In this document: positions 1-11,435 of the stretch, piece by piece
Layout of the letters: every line of letters begins with the position of its first letter
Position numbering within the stretch: the first letter of the stretch is position 1
Position numbers and translations under genes: made by a program
Source: Botryosphaeria dothidea
Lineage: Eukaryota; Ascomycota; Dothideomycetes; Botryosphaeriales; Botryosphaeriaceae
Assembly (NCBI GenBank): GCA_011503125.2
Contig: WWBZ02000082.1
Location: 2,852,001-2,916,000 of the forward strand
Direction of reading: 5' to 3'
DNA length: 64,000 nucleotides
Notes under the pieces: model-generated
Databases searched by the model: none
Seen by the model: the letters and a program-made list of their open reading frames with translations, nothing else
What the model was told of the DNA's origin: nothing

Positions 1-818
1 GGAACTCGACCGACTGCCCCAGGGTATGTCTTAGCTGTAAGTCGTCTCCATCCACACACATCCGCATCTCCGTCTTTGCGCTCGTCAGCAAAAGTGGTAC
101 TACGCTGAATCCTGTGCTGACTGGAACGCCAAACATAGCCGACGACCGGCTCGACTCCGGCCAGGGTCTGGCAACCTGCGGAACGGGCGGGTCCTACTGC
201 TGTGGGCGCGGCTACGACTGCTGCAGCAACGGCACCAACATCTTCACCTACGGCACGGCCGAAATCGTAACCACCATCCCAATCGGCAGCAGCTCCTCCT
301 CCTCCGCCGCCTCATCCACCGCAGCGGCCAGCTCGAGCGCTTCTTCCTCCTCCTCCTCAACATCATCATCCTCACCGAGCAACGCAACCTCAATAGGCGT
401 CGGCGTAGGCGTCGGCGTCGGCGGCTTCGCGATCCTGCTAGCCAGCGTCCTCCTCTTCCTGATGTTCCGGCGCCGCAGAAAAGAGCAGGCGAAGCAGCAG
501 GCCGCGTCAAGTCCGCACGACGAAGAAGGACACACGCCGCGCGGCACGGAACTGCAGGCGGACGAGATAAAGCAAGGGGGCGGCGGTGCTTTCACGTCTC
601 CGCCCCCAACGTACCGGTCCGATTCGAACGTCCACACTGCAGTCAGCAGCCCGGGCGGAGAAGAAAGAAGCGGCGGGATGACGCCGGGCCCGCCGTTGAA
701 CCCCGCCGAGTTCCCGTCCGGGCCGGAGAGGGAGAGGTTCGAGATGGAAGGCCAGCACCCGGAGTCGTGGAAGGGCGCGCCTGTGCGGAGTGACGCGCAG
801 AGGCACGAGCTTGAATAG
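1..818 (+). CDS. Single-pass Ser-rich membrane protein, 3' part (5' end outside window)
   Basis: The 3' end of a gene that begins before the window. A likely intron lies at 24-88 (GTATGT...CGTCAG). The protein after it has a Cys-rich ectodomain (GGSYCCG and DCCSNGTNIF motifs), a Ser/Ala-rich stalk (about 40 residues), one membrane segment starting after SIGVGVGVGVGG, a basic stop-transfer run RRRRK and a Pro-rich cytoplasmic tail ending ..RHELE before the TAG at 816-818. This layout resembles fungal Mid2/WSC-like surface proteins, but the ectodomain is not a WSC domain I recognise. Oddity: upstream of about position 124 the sensible frame (KWYYAESCADW) differs by one base from the frame that carries the rest, consistent with one extra A in the AA at 125-126. 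The function as a cell-wall sensor is inference only. Confidence 0.6.
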   Translation, partial: NSTDCPRVCLSCKSSPSTHIRISVFALVSKSGTTLNPVLTGTPNIADDRLDSGQGLATCGTGGSYCCGRGYDCCSNGTNIFTYGTAEIVTTIPIGSSSSSSAASSTAAASSSASSSSSSTSSSSPSNATSIGVGVGVGVGGFAILLASVLLFLMFRRRRKEQAKQQAASSPHDEEGHTPRGTELQADEIKQGGGGAFTSPPPTYRSDSNVHTAVSSPGGEERSGGMTPGPPLNPAEFPSGPERERFEMEGQHPESWKGAPVRSDAQRHELE

Positions 819-2339
819 TGTTGGTACTAAAAGGTAGTGCTATGTGAGCGAATAAGATTATGAGGACACGTAAATAATACCCATACCCGATATATAATTT
901 TTTGAGAAGCTTTCCTTGCTCTAGTATCTGTCCTGAGGGCATCGACAAGCTACTTTCGAGAACATTTTCCTGGCTCGATCCGCTTGCCTTCCCAATTTTC
1001 AGTCCAGACGGGATGCTTTCTTTTGCCCAGATCAACATGTCTCCTCAAAGATGATCTTTAGTACCTTGGGTGATTCCGGGTTCACATAAGTATCCTAGCG
1101 TTCCCGGCACCCGAAGTCCCGCGCTAGCCGTGGCCATGCGGGGGGAGCTATTAAAGTAGATCCCATTTGATGGGTCCATTGCGCGGCTCTTGAAATGATT
1201 ACTTTCCGTCGGAAGAGGGACTTCGAAATCGGAGAGACAAGAGAACCAATCCAATAATCTGATAATCGGTGCCCGGCTCAAGCCGTCTAGGAACAAAAAC
1301 GGCCTTTTACCAGGAGGGGTAAGGAAGAAGGCCCGCACAAGGTGAACTCATGGTACGATCCGTTGTGGAGAAGAGAAGAAATATCGCAAAGCAAGACGTC
1401 GACGGGTCTCCCGACTCGAAGACGATCTGGGACGAAAGTCGAATCGCAACTAGCTTCACTCGTCTGGGTTGTCAGAAAGCTGGTCGGATGGTTGAGGTTG
1501 TGTTGAGCAAGGCTTACCTTCGACCAGCTCACTTGCTCCTATCCACCAGTCGACTTAGTTTGATTTACTTGTAAGTTGGATTTGTAGGTGTCGAATGGTA
1601 GATAGTTAACGCGGAGTTCGCCAAATGAGTAGGTAGGTATTGTTAGTGTTTCCTCTGCTTGTCAAGCTCTTTCCTTGGAACTGCAGCTGACTCTACAAAA
1701 TAGCAAGCCGAGCATTAGTTGCAAGATGAGATGTAGTATTCGCCTTCAGTTGATTGCTCCATCTCTATATGCGGTGCTACGCTCGAGCTGGAGAACTAGC
1801 TTCTTTGTGTGGCCAAAATCGGAAGAGAGAATACTGGTAGAATTCCAAAGGGTGTCGAGGTGGGCGAAAATCAAGTACAGCCGGTTCCGGGTGAAGGAAT
1901 GGCGTGAAAAGGCCCCGTGCTCGGTGCAGAGCATCCGTTCGGCCCTGACTGATAATTAACCGTGATCACGAACAAATCTTTCATCTTTGCATCACAAGAG
2001 TGTCTGGTTTTGATATCAAAGTGAGTAGTGCTGCGTTTTTAATTCTTAAAGCAACATAGTGGTCGTGTAAGCAACGTACATACAGGCATAAAAATCTCTT
2101 CTCCTCAGCAACTCTCAAACCTCTCCCCCACCTCTCTTATCTGTAGCCTCATCTCTCGTCTCCCGACGAAATGTTGAAGCGACGGCTTTACGATATCAAT
2201 GTACACATGCAAGAATCTTCTTCTGACAAAACAGCCATGTTGCTCGGTCGTAAGCGAAATCCGTATGACCCTTGCTTTCATCCCGTCAGCTCTGCAATGA
2301 GAGCCTCGTATTTTTATACCGACAAGATGCTGCGGCAAC
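819..2339. other. Intergenic, no supported gene
   Basis: Holds the 3' flanks of the membrane-protein gene (+) and URA3 (-), which converge here. Only short open frames without recognisable motifs are present on both strands; the sequence is less GC-rich than the neighbouring coding DNA. I see no RNA gene or repeat. Confidence 0.5.
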
Positions 2340-3548
2340 TCATTTCTTGGCAACGCGCTCCTCGTACGCGGTCCAGGCCTCCTTCCTGTATCTTTCCGCC
2401 TCCTCGGCTCTGTTGTCCGCCTCAATGATGCCACGGCCGACGATAACGACATCGGAACCCTGCTCGAAGACGATCTGGCGAGGGCTGGTGTACTGCTGGC
2501 CCTTGCCATCACCCATTTTGCCTTCTTGGCCCTTGGGCGGGATCTTGACACCGGGAGTCATGGTGAGGAAGTTGTCGCCAGGCTGGGTGTTGAGCGAGCG
2601 CTGCGCGATGAAACCCATAACGAAGTCCTTGTGCTCACGAGCACTCTTGACGCATTGTTCAGTGTAGGCATCGGTCATCAGGTTGCCAGCCGAGCTCATT
2701 TCCGCAAGCAGCAGCAAAGCGCGCAGGAAGGGAGTGCTGCCGAGCCTCTCGAGGATTTCATGTGCATCGTCATGATGGCCTTCGTCTTCGATGATCGGGG
2801 TGGGTTGGGGGCTGATGCTCTGCGAAATGGTGGTGGAGATGGAAACAACGCTATGCTTGCGGTCATCGGCGGGGTTGCCGTGCTCGTCAACCTCGAGGTG
2901 GTTTTGATCGGCGTGGTTTGCGTATGAGGGGTCCGCGGGCTCAGCGCTGATCTCGGTCTGCACGGACTGGTTAAAGGTGGCGATTGCAGTCGAAGCTGCA
3001 TCCTTGAGGGAGGAAACGATGGCTGGGCCGGGGAAGATGTGTGCGTTGGTGATTTCTGCCCAGCGCGCGATGGCGAGCGGGCCTCCGGTGTACTGCTTCT
3101 GAACAGTTTCTGCAACGAGGAGGGTCAGAGGTCAGCCAATTCGGGGCTCGATGAAGACTTCAACGCGGCCGAGTTCGCGGCGCTGTATCAAGCTGCGCGG
3201 TGGAAGGGCTATGCCGGCTCAATGGGTGGGGTTACCTCCGATGTCACCAAACTTCCGGTCCTCGAAGACCAAGAACTTCTTGCGCTTGGCAATGTCGCGC
3301 AGCTGCTTGACGGTGCGGTCGTTGAAGTCGCTGATGATATCGGCGTGGGTCTTGAGCAGGCATATCGAGTCGCCGACCTCCTCGGCCAGGGAAAGCAGGG
3401 CTTGGGTGGTGGTCACGTCGGCGGACAAGCACAGGTTGGTACGCTTGATGGCGATGAGACGCAGCAGGTAGGCAGTCAGGGGAGAAGTGTCGGGGAGCAG
3501 GGCGCGCTCGATGTAGGACTGGGTCCAGGTGGGATGGCGTTGGGCCAT
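2340..3548 (-). CDS. URA3: Orotidine 5'-phosphate decarboxylase (URA3/pyrG)
   Basis: Converts OMP to UMP, the last step of de novo pyrimidine synthesis, in the cytosol. Two exons, 3548-3236 and 3109-2340, with a 126-bp intron (GTAACC...TTGCAG); together they give 360 residues. The catalytic motif FEDRKFGDIG lies at residues 95-104, with the D-x-K-x-x-D signature and catalytic Lys99; the intron interrupts the gene just after it. The next exon continues with VQKQYTGG and AEITNAHIFPGPAIV, both typical of the family. The acidic insertion around PTPIIEDEGHHDDAHEIL is the feature that makes filamentous-fungal enzymes longer than the yeast Ura3 (about 267 residues). Start is the ATG giving MAQRHPTW; a longer upstream open frame in the same register is GC-rich and has no family similarity. 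Complete and apparently functional. Confidence 0.97.
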
Positions 3549-6178
3549 GGTGGAGTGTCGAGGGCGGGAGGAGGAGAGGTGATGGAGCTGGCGGGGCAGA
3601 GGCGCGGTCGGCGTGGTCGAGGGCGGAGACAGGCGGGCGTCGTGGACTTGGCCGGCGGGGCAGCGAGGTATATGAGCGATCAGGGAGCTCTTCGCAGCGC
3701 TGCCGGCTGGGATTGAAGGTTGTCGGGGTCTGCGAGGTGGTACAGGCGCACAGTGGAATCTGCGCGCTGTGCCTCTCGAGAAATTCATGCTGCAGATGTT
3801 TAGTGGCTGCCGCCGCCGCAGGGATGCCAGCGGGAGTGGGGCGCCCTGCACGGACGCCGTTCTGGCGATCCAAGTCGGTGTCGCCCAGCCCCAGCGCCCG
3901 CGAGAACTGCCCCGGACGCAGCTGCTGTGCATGGCTGCAGCCCGTACGCCTCTGGCCAGCGCCTTCTCTCCTGGTCCGCAGAGACACTGCGCTCCGGGCA
4001 GCAGAGCCCGCACGCGCGGCCGGGCATGCGCAGCCGCTCGAGCAGGTGGACCGGACGCCGACGTGATTCGCCCCCGCCTGTGCGCGGCCGCTCGCCGGAG
4101 CCCTTCCGCCCGCGGCGTCGGCCAGGCCCTGCGAAATTAGGAGACAGAGTGAGGCTGGCCGCTGTCCGATCACTCCAAGGGCGGCCATCTGGCGGCCATC
4201 GGCCCCACTAACGGCTCCAGATGGGCTGATTCTCCAGCGCGCCTCGGCCGGTCCGACACCCTACAGCCTCTCTCCTATCGCGCTCGGATGCTTGCGGCGT
4301 GCTATATTCAGCCCATTCTTCACCTATGTAGCTAGCTGTAGCGCTACAACACCTCCCCTCAGATGCACTGACACCTGCCGCCCTGAACCGCGCTACTTGG
4401 CGTCCTCCGCCTCCGTCTTGTCCAATGCCAGTGCCAGTCATCTACCCCGACTCCTAAAATCGCAACACCCTCATGACGCCGCACTGCACGATTTGGAAGC
4501 GAAATCTCGCATACAGTACCCAGCCCATTGCACTGGCGTCCACCATCGCAGGGGCCCGTTCATCGCGCGCCCTGCTTCTACCCCAGCCTTCCATGGCCGG
4601 CACGCTAAGCATGGCCAGACTCCAACTCCCTGTCTCCCTGTCAAGCGCATTCCAGAACGCATAGTATATGCGCTCGTCGACCCCATGGCCTGATTGCTGA
4701 GAAACCTTCCGCCCGGAGAGAGAGAGACCTTTGCGTGCCGCATCTGGGCCAGTGGCGACACCCTTTTCAAGAACGCGGGGCAGGCCTTTTGTGTTCGAAG
4801 ATCCTTCGTGTGGGCGGAGCCTATCCATCCTCCCTCCATTTTTTGCTTCGCCCATCTTCACCATTGTTGTCCCAAAAGGCGAAGCCGACCACTTCCGGCG
4901 GGCAATACCCAGCCGGAGTCATCCGCTCCGGCTCCAGTGGCTTCTTTGCTCGCGATGGCCGTCAGGGTATGCATTCGTCGTGGCACGGACAGAGCCAGCC
5001 CCACAGCGTGTCCGGGCCGAAACAGGTGCTGGGCAGGTCGGTAAGCCGGGGACACCAGGCCCTGAATCATGTCTCGGTACGGCATGCTTTGTTGATCATC
5101 TGCGAACCTGATACGTCCCTTGACAGAGTTTGAGCAGGACGGGAGAGACGGCGTGGTGGTTCCTGGTCCCTGAGTCGTGTAGTGCGCAGGACCGTCGTTT
5201 GAGGAAGCGATTGTCGCGAGCATCTCCGCAAGAGTCGCGCCCTGGGACGTCCCGGCTGCGCCGAAGCCAAGGCGGCTCGGTCCGTGACGTCCTGCTGCAG
5301 AGCTCTCAAACGCCTTTGCGGGGCAAAACCCTCAAGATGGCCCCGTTGCGGTGGCAAAAATTCTCCGTGTGATCTGCGGTACGACCTATGAGGACCAGAC
5401 CACCCTGTGTGAATTTATCGATTATGACTTGACTCGCGCGAAGCTTCGGCCACAGCCCAGCTCAACGTACCTCTGCTCCACAAAATGAGACAATATTGAG
5501 TTTTGATGTATAGCAATAAGGGGCCAGGGCAGGTTGAAGTGATCACCTGGACGTAGAGGTCAGATTGATAACATTGACTTCCTGATAAGTGCTTTAACCC
5601 TTGATAAGCGAGGACGAATTGTCCGTGCTATTGCTAAAGCTACTAGACTGGTCCTGGTCTTTCGCGTGGCTGTAGTAATTGGTCAGAATAGATAGTGAGA
5701 GCGTCATTCTCAGGGGTGTGACAGCGGCAATTCATGGAGAGACGAAATGATGTCTGGACCAAGTCTTCCAGAGAACCAATCATATTCAATTCCGGGCAAG
5801 TCTTTCTACCACCCTGGGCAAAGTGATTCTGCAATAATTTGAATGGCGGCCGGTCTTCATACTCCTAAACCAGTAAACTATTCCAGACATCGAGCTCCTT
5901 TCGCTGCTGAGCATCGTCTTGGGCTGCTGAACTCCTCGTCGTCGTTGTCTACTCTAATATTTAGCTCCTTTTTTTGTTCTGTTTTTCGAAGGTCCCAGCG
6001 CAGTGTTTTGCTCCGTTTGCGCTCGTACTAGTTGCTGAGACCAATAGAACAGCTGCGGCTGTCATCCGCGTCGGTGCAGCACCGAATCAAATAGATCTCC
6101 GAGTAACCAGACCAGAACCGAATCCAACTCATGTTCCACGATGATCCGTTCCGCAATGACGGGTGGCTTTGGCCAGAT
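3549..6178. other. Intergenic, no supported gene
   Basis: About 2.6 kb between the URA3 start and the 3' end of the next gene, so it includes the URA3 promoter. The first 1.8 kb is GC-rich and carries many overlapping open frames on both strands, none with a start, splice pattern or motif I can defend. From about 5,380 the composition becomes more AT-rich. Confidence 0.5.
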
Positions 6179-6859
6179 TCAGACTTCCTCGATGTCTGAC
6201 TCTGTGCGAAAAAAGAGCATGTTAGCAAGCAAGCCAATATGAGATGGCTATCACATCGAAACTCACCCTCCTCAGCTCCGTCATCCTCAATCACATCATG
6301 CTCCTCCTCGGTCCTCTCCCTCTTCACCCTCACCGCGCCATCATCATCATCATCATCATCATCCCCAACAACTGCGCTGCGCGCGGCCGGCTTAGCCTGC
6401 GTAGTCGCCTTGCCTTTGCCCTTCTTCCTCGACGGACTATCAACAGAAGGCTTGACATCCTCCTCATCATCCTCAAGGAATCCGCCGACCGCCATTTCGG
6501 CAGCATTACGCTTCTTGCTTGCAGCGCTGCGCGGCGTTTTCTTCGGTGTGTTGGGAGCGCTGTTGCCGTTGGAAGAAGCAGCAGCACCGCCAGGAACACG
6601 GGCGTCGAGCTTGCGCCGGATGGCGCGCATGGCGTTGCTCGCGGAGCCGGGGTGCGACATGCCAGCGAGGCGCGCCATGGCGCTGTAGTCGATCTGCGTC
6701 GCAGCGAGTTTATTTAGCGCAGAACCAATTAATAAAATATAGTGACACGAGACTCCTCGCTGGTGAGGCAGAGCAAGGTGAACCGACCTCGGGAGGCGTC
6801 TTCATCGCCTGGAAGGCGCACGCCATGAGCTGCACTTCGCGCTCCGAAAAGCCGCTCAT
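6179..6859 (-). CDS. Small acidic/basic nuclear-type protein, unknown function
   Basis: Three exons, 6859-6788, 6693-6267 and 6201-6179, with introns of 94 bp (donor GTCGGT) and 65 bp (GTGAGT...CACAG), giving 173 residues. The N-terminal 45 residues (EREVQLMACAFQAM, IDYSAMARLAGM, SASNAMRAIRRKLDAR) look like a small helical fold seen in many hypothetical proteins of filamentous fungi. The rest is disordered: Lys/Arg-rich stretches (TPKKTPRSAASKKR, SRKKGKGKA) alternating with acidic runs, including eight Asp encoded by an ATC/GAT microsatellite near 6,340-6,363, and ends SDIEEV. Charge pattern suggests a chromatin or nucleic-acid role, but that is inference. The last exon is only 23 nt long and is easily missed by gene callers. 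Confidence 0.75.
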
Positions 6860-7880
6860 GATGATGATCGGTGTCACAGCGTGTCGATGGGGCAACGGAA
6901 GAATGTTGCGGCTGGTGCTGGTGGTGCGGATGCCTGAGTCGCGGGCTTTGTAGCGGCGGTGTGTGTTGGGAGCTGCAGCCTATGTTGATTGACGTGTTGT
7001 GGTTGAGGAAGGTTGTGGAGTTGTGGAGCAGGAGGAAGTTATACCCGCTACTCTTCCCCAGAAAATACGTGAAGTGGTGGGCCTTGGTCCGTGTAACTAG
7101 ATAAGTTTCAGAGCATCGACCCCGCATGGCGAGGAATTGTGATTGTGTTGTCAACTGGCGTCACTCGTGCACCGATCCAGCGAAGACGCTACTTTCCTAC
7201 CATACTTCCGTATCTTTCTACAGATCAACCAGACCTCGAAAACGCCTGTGAAGGGCACACGTGCACTGCACCATGCCAGCCCATGCATACGCATCCATCC
7301 GTGCAATATTTATTTCAACACTTCTGCGTCTGCTGGGTATAACATAAACCACGCGGGGGCAAGCTCCGAGTACGCTTTCCTAAATCATGAGCCCATCGTC
7401 TTCAGTCACTAGACATGTTAAACTTAATCTTGAATATCGTTGAGAGCATTTGCAGCAACTAGAAGGTTTTCGCATCCTCATCTACCTAAAATATTCATCA
7501 CCACTTCGTAGTTACGTATGTATACTTTCATCATCGACTTTTTTCCTTCATAACCTAATCTCCAAATGCGAGGATAGACCGTCTCCCATAACATCATCGC
7601 CCTCAGAGGAAGATTAAGAGAGACGTTGGTGAACCAGGTTAGGAACGAAAGTAGAGGAAAACAAAAAAAAGTAGGAAAAGAAAAAAGGCTTGGGGGTATG
7701 TAGAAAACAACAGACATGAAGACAAAAACAGCAGGCAAACCAGGCGACGAACATGAGAGTTCCTTTGGCAACTCCGGATCCATCCCTATGCTCTTTAGCC
7801 ATGACAGCAACCACTTTCCCCGCTTTCCCATGCTCCATCTTTTCTCCCTCTTCCGTAACTCCCATGGTACGCTGCCCATT
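6860..7880. other. Intergenic, no supported gene
   Basis: Contains the promoter of the small nuclear-type gene (-) and the 3' flank of the Hsp70-like gene (-). The larger open frames here run antisense to or past the Hsp70-like 3' end and show no family features. There is an A-rich tract around 7,660-7,690. Confidence 0.5.
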
Positions 7881-10314
7881 TTACCTGAACTTGGCAGTGC
7901 ACCTACCCATAACCTCACCCTGGCAAACCAACTCAGCGTTGAACTCACTGCCATCAAGAGTGAGGTAGATGTCGAAGTACACGCGGTAGAACGTTCCCTG
8001 AGGCGTATCCATCCGCTCGAAATCCTTCTCGAGATTCTTCCGCGATAAATCGGAGGTGAGCGTGACGACCTCTTTAATGCCTGTTTAAGAAATTGTCAGT
8101 CGAAGATGCTTACCAAGAGCTGAGAGAAAAGAATTGGAAAAGCAATGAAAATTGAGCCGTTGACTTACGGGGATCTTTTGTGTACTCTGGGCAGACATCG
8201 TCGTCACAAGCGTACAAGATGTCCTCGTACATCAAAGTCGCGCCTGGCGCCACCTGCCGGAAAAAGGAGACCTTGACAGGCTCACCAATCTTCACGCGCT
8301 GACCCTTCTGAACGAAAATCTGCCGTGTGAACTTGCAGCGGTCCTTTCCATCAAGCGAAGGAACACGGTACTGCTCCGGGTGGTGACCCTCCTTGAAGGG
8401 CTGGAGTGTTGCCATGAGGTAGTGTCTTCTAGCGACACGGTGGGTGATGATACGCTCAGTGATGCCAGCAGTAACGGCGCCCTTGACGATTGCAGCGACA
8501 GAGTCCATTGGGCGGACGACCTTGGACTGAAATTGCGGGGGAACGTGAAGCTTGATTTGCTGGAACAGGTATTCGGACGCGCCGAATCCACCAACAACTA
8601 GGACGTTCTGCAGAATTATCAGCAACTGTTGGACCAAGAATGGGCGTGATGAAATGTATGTACCTGAAGATTCCTGTTCTGTGCCTGAATCGCAATGATT
8701 TGATTCCGAACAAGCTCCAGGATCCGATTCACGACAGGCTCAAAGCACTGCAGAATTTCCTCGTTCGTGAAGGTCATGTAGCCCTCCTCAATACCAGCCT
8801 CGGGGAACTCAGCCTCGATGCCAACGTCGACAGCCCATTTCTGACCGTTGTTCCGGAAATCAGCCTTGATTCTGTTCTCGAAGTCCATGATGCACTTGGC
8901 ATACACCTTCCCGGCAGTCTTCGACCCGTCTGGGAGCTTCATCTTCCTAATCTTGGCGCGCAAAATGTTGCTGAAGTTGCGGTTCAGCGCTGTAGAGCCG
9001 CAAGAATCACCGGATCCGGCTGTGCACTCGGCAACAGAGAATGGCTGCTCTTCCTCAACCTCATAAGCGATCAGATCGACCGTTCCACCACCGCAGTCTA
9101 CAATCAAAACCGCATCATGGACCTTGAGATTCAAGAGACCAGTCTTGGAGCAAAACATGGCAGCGGCTTCAGGCTCGGTCACGAGTGTCAACCTGTTGTC
9201 GTTCTCGTCCCGCAGGAAACCAGCCTGAATGGCTGCCGCCCTGGTTGCAGCCTTGCCTGCATCGTTCCAAATGGCGGGGACAGTGAGGTAGTATCGAATG
9301 TTCCGCTCCTCACGGTTGAATACCTCACCGAGAGTCTTCTGCAACTGGTTGCGCATTGCCTGGCGCAGGTGGAAGAGGTAGTCGGCTGCGACATCGATCT
9401 CGGACTTCCCCGGCGGAAGCGGCGGCAGGTTGATCGGGTCGATGTAGGTATTGCCAGAGAGCATCAGCTGAAGCTTGAACCACTCCACCTTTTGGACACC
9501 AGGCTTGGGATAGCCGGTGGGGGCCAAAGCGTCGGCAATGTCTGGCCCCCACCCTACGACCTTCTGATACTGATCGTAGTACAGGACAGTGGGGATCTAG
9601 ATGGCGGTCAGCAGCGCGCAAATTGCACACGATGTGGGCGAATTCACCTTTTGCTTGGTTTGGTTTCCCGCGCCGGGCCACTCCGTAATGATGTCTTCCT
9701 TCGCCTCGGTGTTGGTAGCGAAAGCGAAAGCGACGCCTGAGAAAGTGGTTCCCTGCAAGTGCGCTGCGTCAACGAGGACAGTCGCGCGGCCGGCGTGGTG
9801 TGTGCAAACTTACGAAATCGATGCCGACGATCAACTGAGCCTTGCTCCGTCCCGCGCCCTCAACCTCTACGGCCTGAGGCCTCGAGTATGCCTGCGGGCC
9901 TGCGGGCGGCGGGTTGCCATAGCCACCGTAGCTTGGCTGTTGCGCTTGTGGGGGATAGCCGGGCGGGCCGGCGGGGGGCGGCTGGCCGTACATCTGGCCT
10001 TGAGGCGGGTAGTGGCCTTGGGCAGTGTTAATCGGAGGTGGAGGCATTGGACTCGAGGTGCGCGGCGGGTGGGTGCCGGCAGCAAGGTGCTGCTGGCCAG
10101 GCGGGGCATAGGTGTACGAGGGCGGGCGGCCCAGCGGGTTGTTGGGATTCATGGGGAGCGAGGTGTTGGACGAACTGGCGTTGGAGGGCGGGGATAGCGA
10201 ACTGGTGCTGCCCGGGGGCGGGGTCGTCGTGGTGTTTTGGGCCGCAACGTTGTTGGAAGATCGCCGTCTCGAGCCGCTTACGAGGTTCTTGAAGCGAGCG
10301 TTCATGGACGACAT
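7881..10314 (-). CDS. Hsp70-family (HSPA12-like) ATPase with Pro-rich N-terminus
   Basis: Five exons, 10314-9814, 9752-9648, 9596-8664, 8607-8169 and 8080-7881, with introns of 61, 51, 56 and 88 bp, give 725 residues. Residues 1 to about 155 are disordered, rich in Ser/Pro/Gly/Tyr/Gln (repeated PPAGPPGYPP and GGYG-type stretches). Then comes the actin/Hsp70 nucleotide-binding fold: phosphate-1 motif VGIDFGTTFSGVAFAF (about 163-178), phosphate-2 motif LIVDCGGGTVDLIAYEV (about 366-382, DCGGGTVD at 369-376) and adenosine motif VLVVGGFGAS (about 515-524). There is no classical Hsp70 substrate-binding domain or EEVD end; this matches the HSPA12-like family common in fungi. Clients and role are unknown. 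Every splice junction closes in frame across a conserved motif, so the model is solid. Confidence 0.9.
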
Positions 10315-11435
10315 GAAGGAGGAGGAGGGGAGTCGGGCAAGGAGGGAAGGTGGGCGAGAGGGAAAGAAAAGTGAGCGAGGGGCGGGCGCTGGGGCGGGCG
10401 TAAGCTGGCAGGCAGGCAGAGGTGGTGCTGGCTGCTGGCTGCTTCTGCTGCTGCTGCGGCTGAGTGATGTGCACAGTTAGCGGAAGTCAGCCTTGGGACA
10501 TGGGTTCGCCGGCGGCAATACGGGACTGACTTGCGAGGGCGCGGCCAAGAGCGGGCCGGGTGGCACGCTGCGATGCTTTGTCTGAAGGGCTGGGGACGCA
10601 AGAAAGCGGCGTCTGCAGTGGCAGGCGGGCGGCAGGACGGCAGGACAGCAAGGACAGCAAGGACAGCAGCGAAGAGGACGGTGGTGCAGAGGAACGGGGC
10701 GAGGCTGTCCTCTTTGAATCCTCTGCGCGAAGGTGAGCGATGCGGCGGTGTCAGCGCGCTGAGCCACGGCTCGCGCACGCTCGACAAAGGCCCGCCGGCG
10801 GTGATCGCTCTCACATGCTTGGCGCCGTTGGACAGCGCTGCCCCAAGGACCCAGAGCGTCAATTGCTATTAGAGTTGGGCTCTACGCGCTGGGCCTACGC
10901 GCTGGGCCTGCGCGCTGCACGCCCGTCCGCTGCTCTCTACTGTACAGCAGCCGTGCAAATGCTCTTCGTCCATTGTGACCGCCTGCGTTTGCTGGGCTGC
11001 CGCGCTGGCGTCCAAGCGGCCAACAGGTGGGGCAGTCGACACAGACAGTGCTGTGGACGTGCCGCAGCACGCGCCGTCCGCCGTCCCTCTTGTCGCTGCC
11101 GTTGGCTGTCTCCGTCATCACCGCAACACTCTCCGGTCTTCATCACGTCCATATACCGCCCATCGTGCGTCCTCCGTCGCCCGTCACCCGTCGCCCGTCG
11201 CCCTCGACTCTGCAGATGCCGCAAAAGTCTGCGCGTTGTGACAAATCAATTCGTGTCTAATTCGTAAATCGCTTTGTCTCGTGCTGCCTGACCGCAGCAT
11301 CCCTGCCGCAAGCCACCAACACCAGGAACCCATACGCCCCCGTACGCCATACCAATTGCACTGCCATGGGTATACCCATCACTTCCGTCCATCCAGATGT
11401 AACGCCAAATGCCAATCTCAGCTTCTCCGACAACC
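10315..11435. other. Promoter region of the Hsp70-like gene, simple repeats
   Basis: Between the Hsp70-like start and the WRAP73 stop. GC-rich, with short tandem motifs: GGACAGCAA units near 10,640-10,665, GCGCTGGGCCTACGCGCT repeats near 10,885-10,920 and CGTCGCCCGTCACC-type repeats near 11,165-11,205. The first part is probably 5' UTR and promoter of the Hsp70-like gene. No gene seen. Confidence 0.45.

Noticed and set aside
3244..4188. 314-codon minus-strand frame over URA3 exon 1 and upstream
   Set aside because: It is in a different register from the URA3 exon and consists of Ala/Arg/Pro/Ser-rich low-complexity sequence.
7478..7957. 159-codon minus-strand frame at the Hsp70-like 3' end
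   Set aside because: Overlaps the last exon of the Hsp70-like gene on the same strand in another frame and continues into its A/T-rich 3' flank.
8640..9740. 366-codon open frame on the plus strand
   Set aside because: It is antisense to the Hsp70-like exons, whose motifs and splice sites are clear; its translation has no family features and arises from codon bias.
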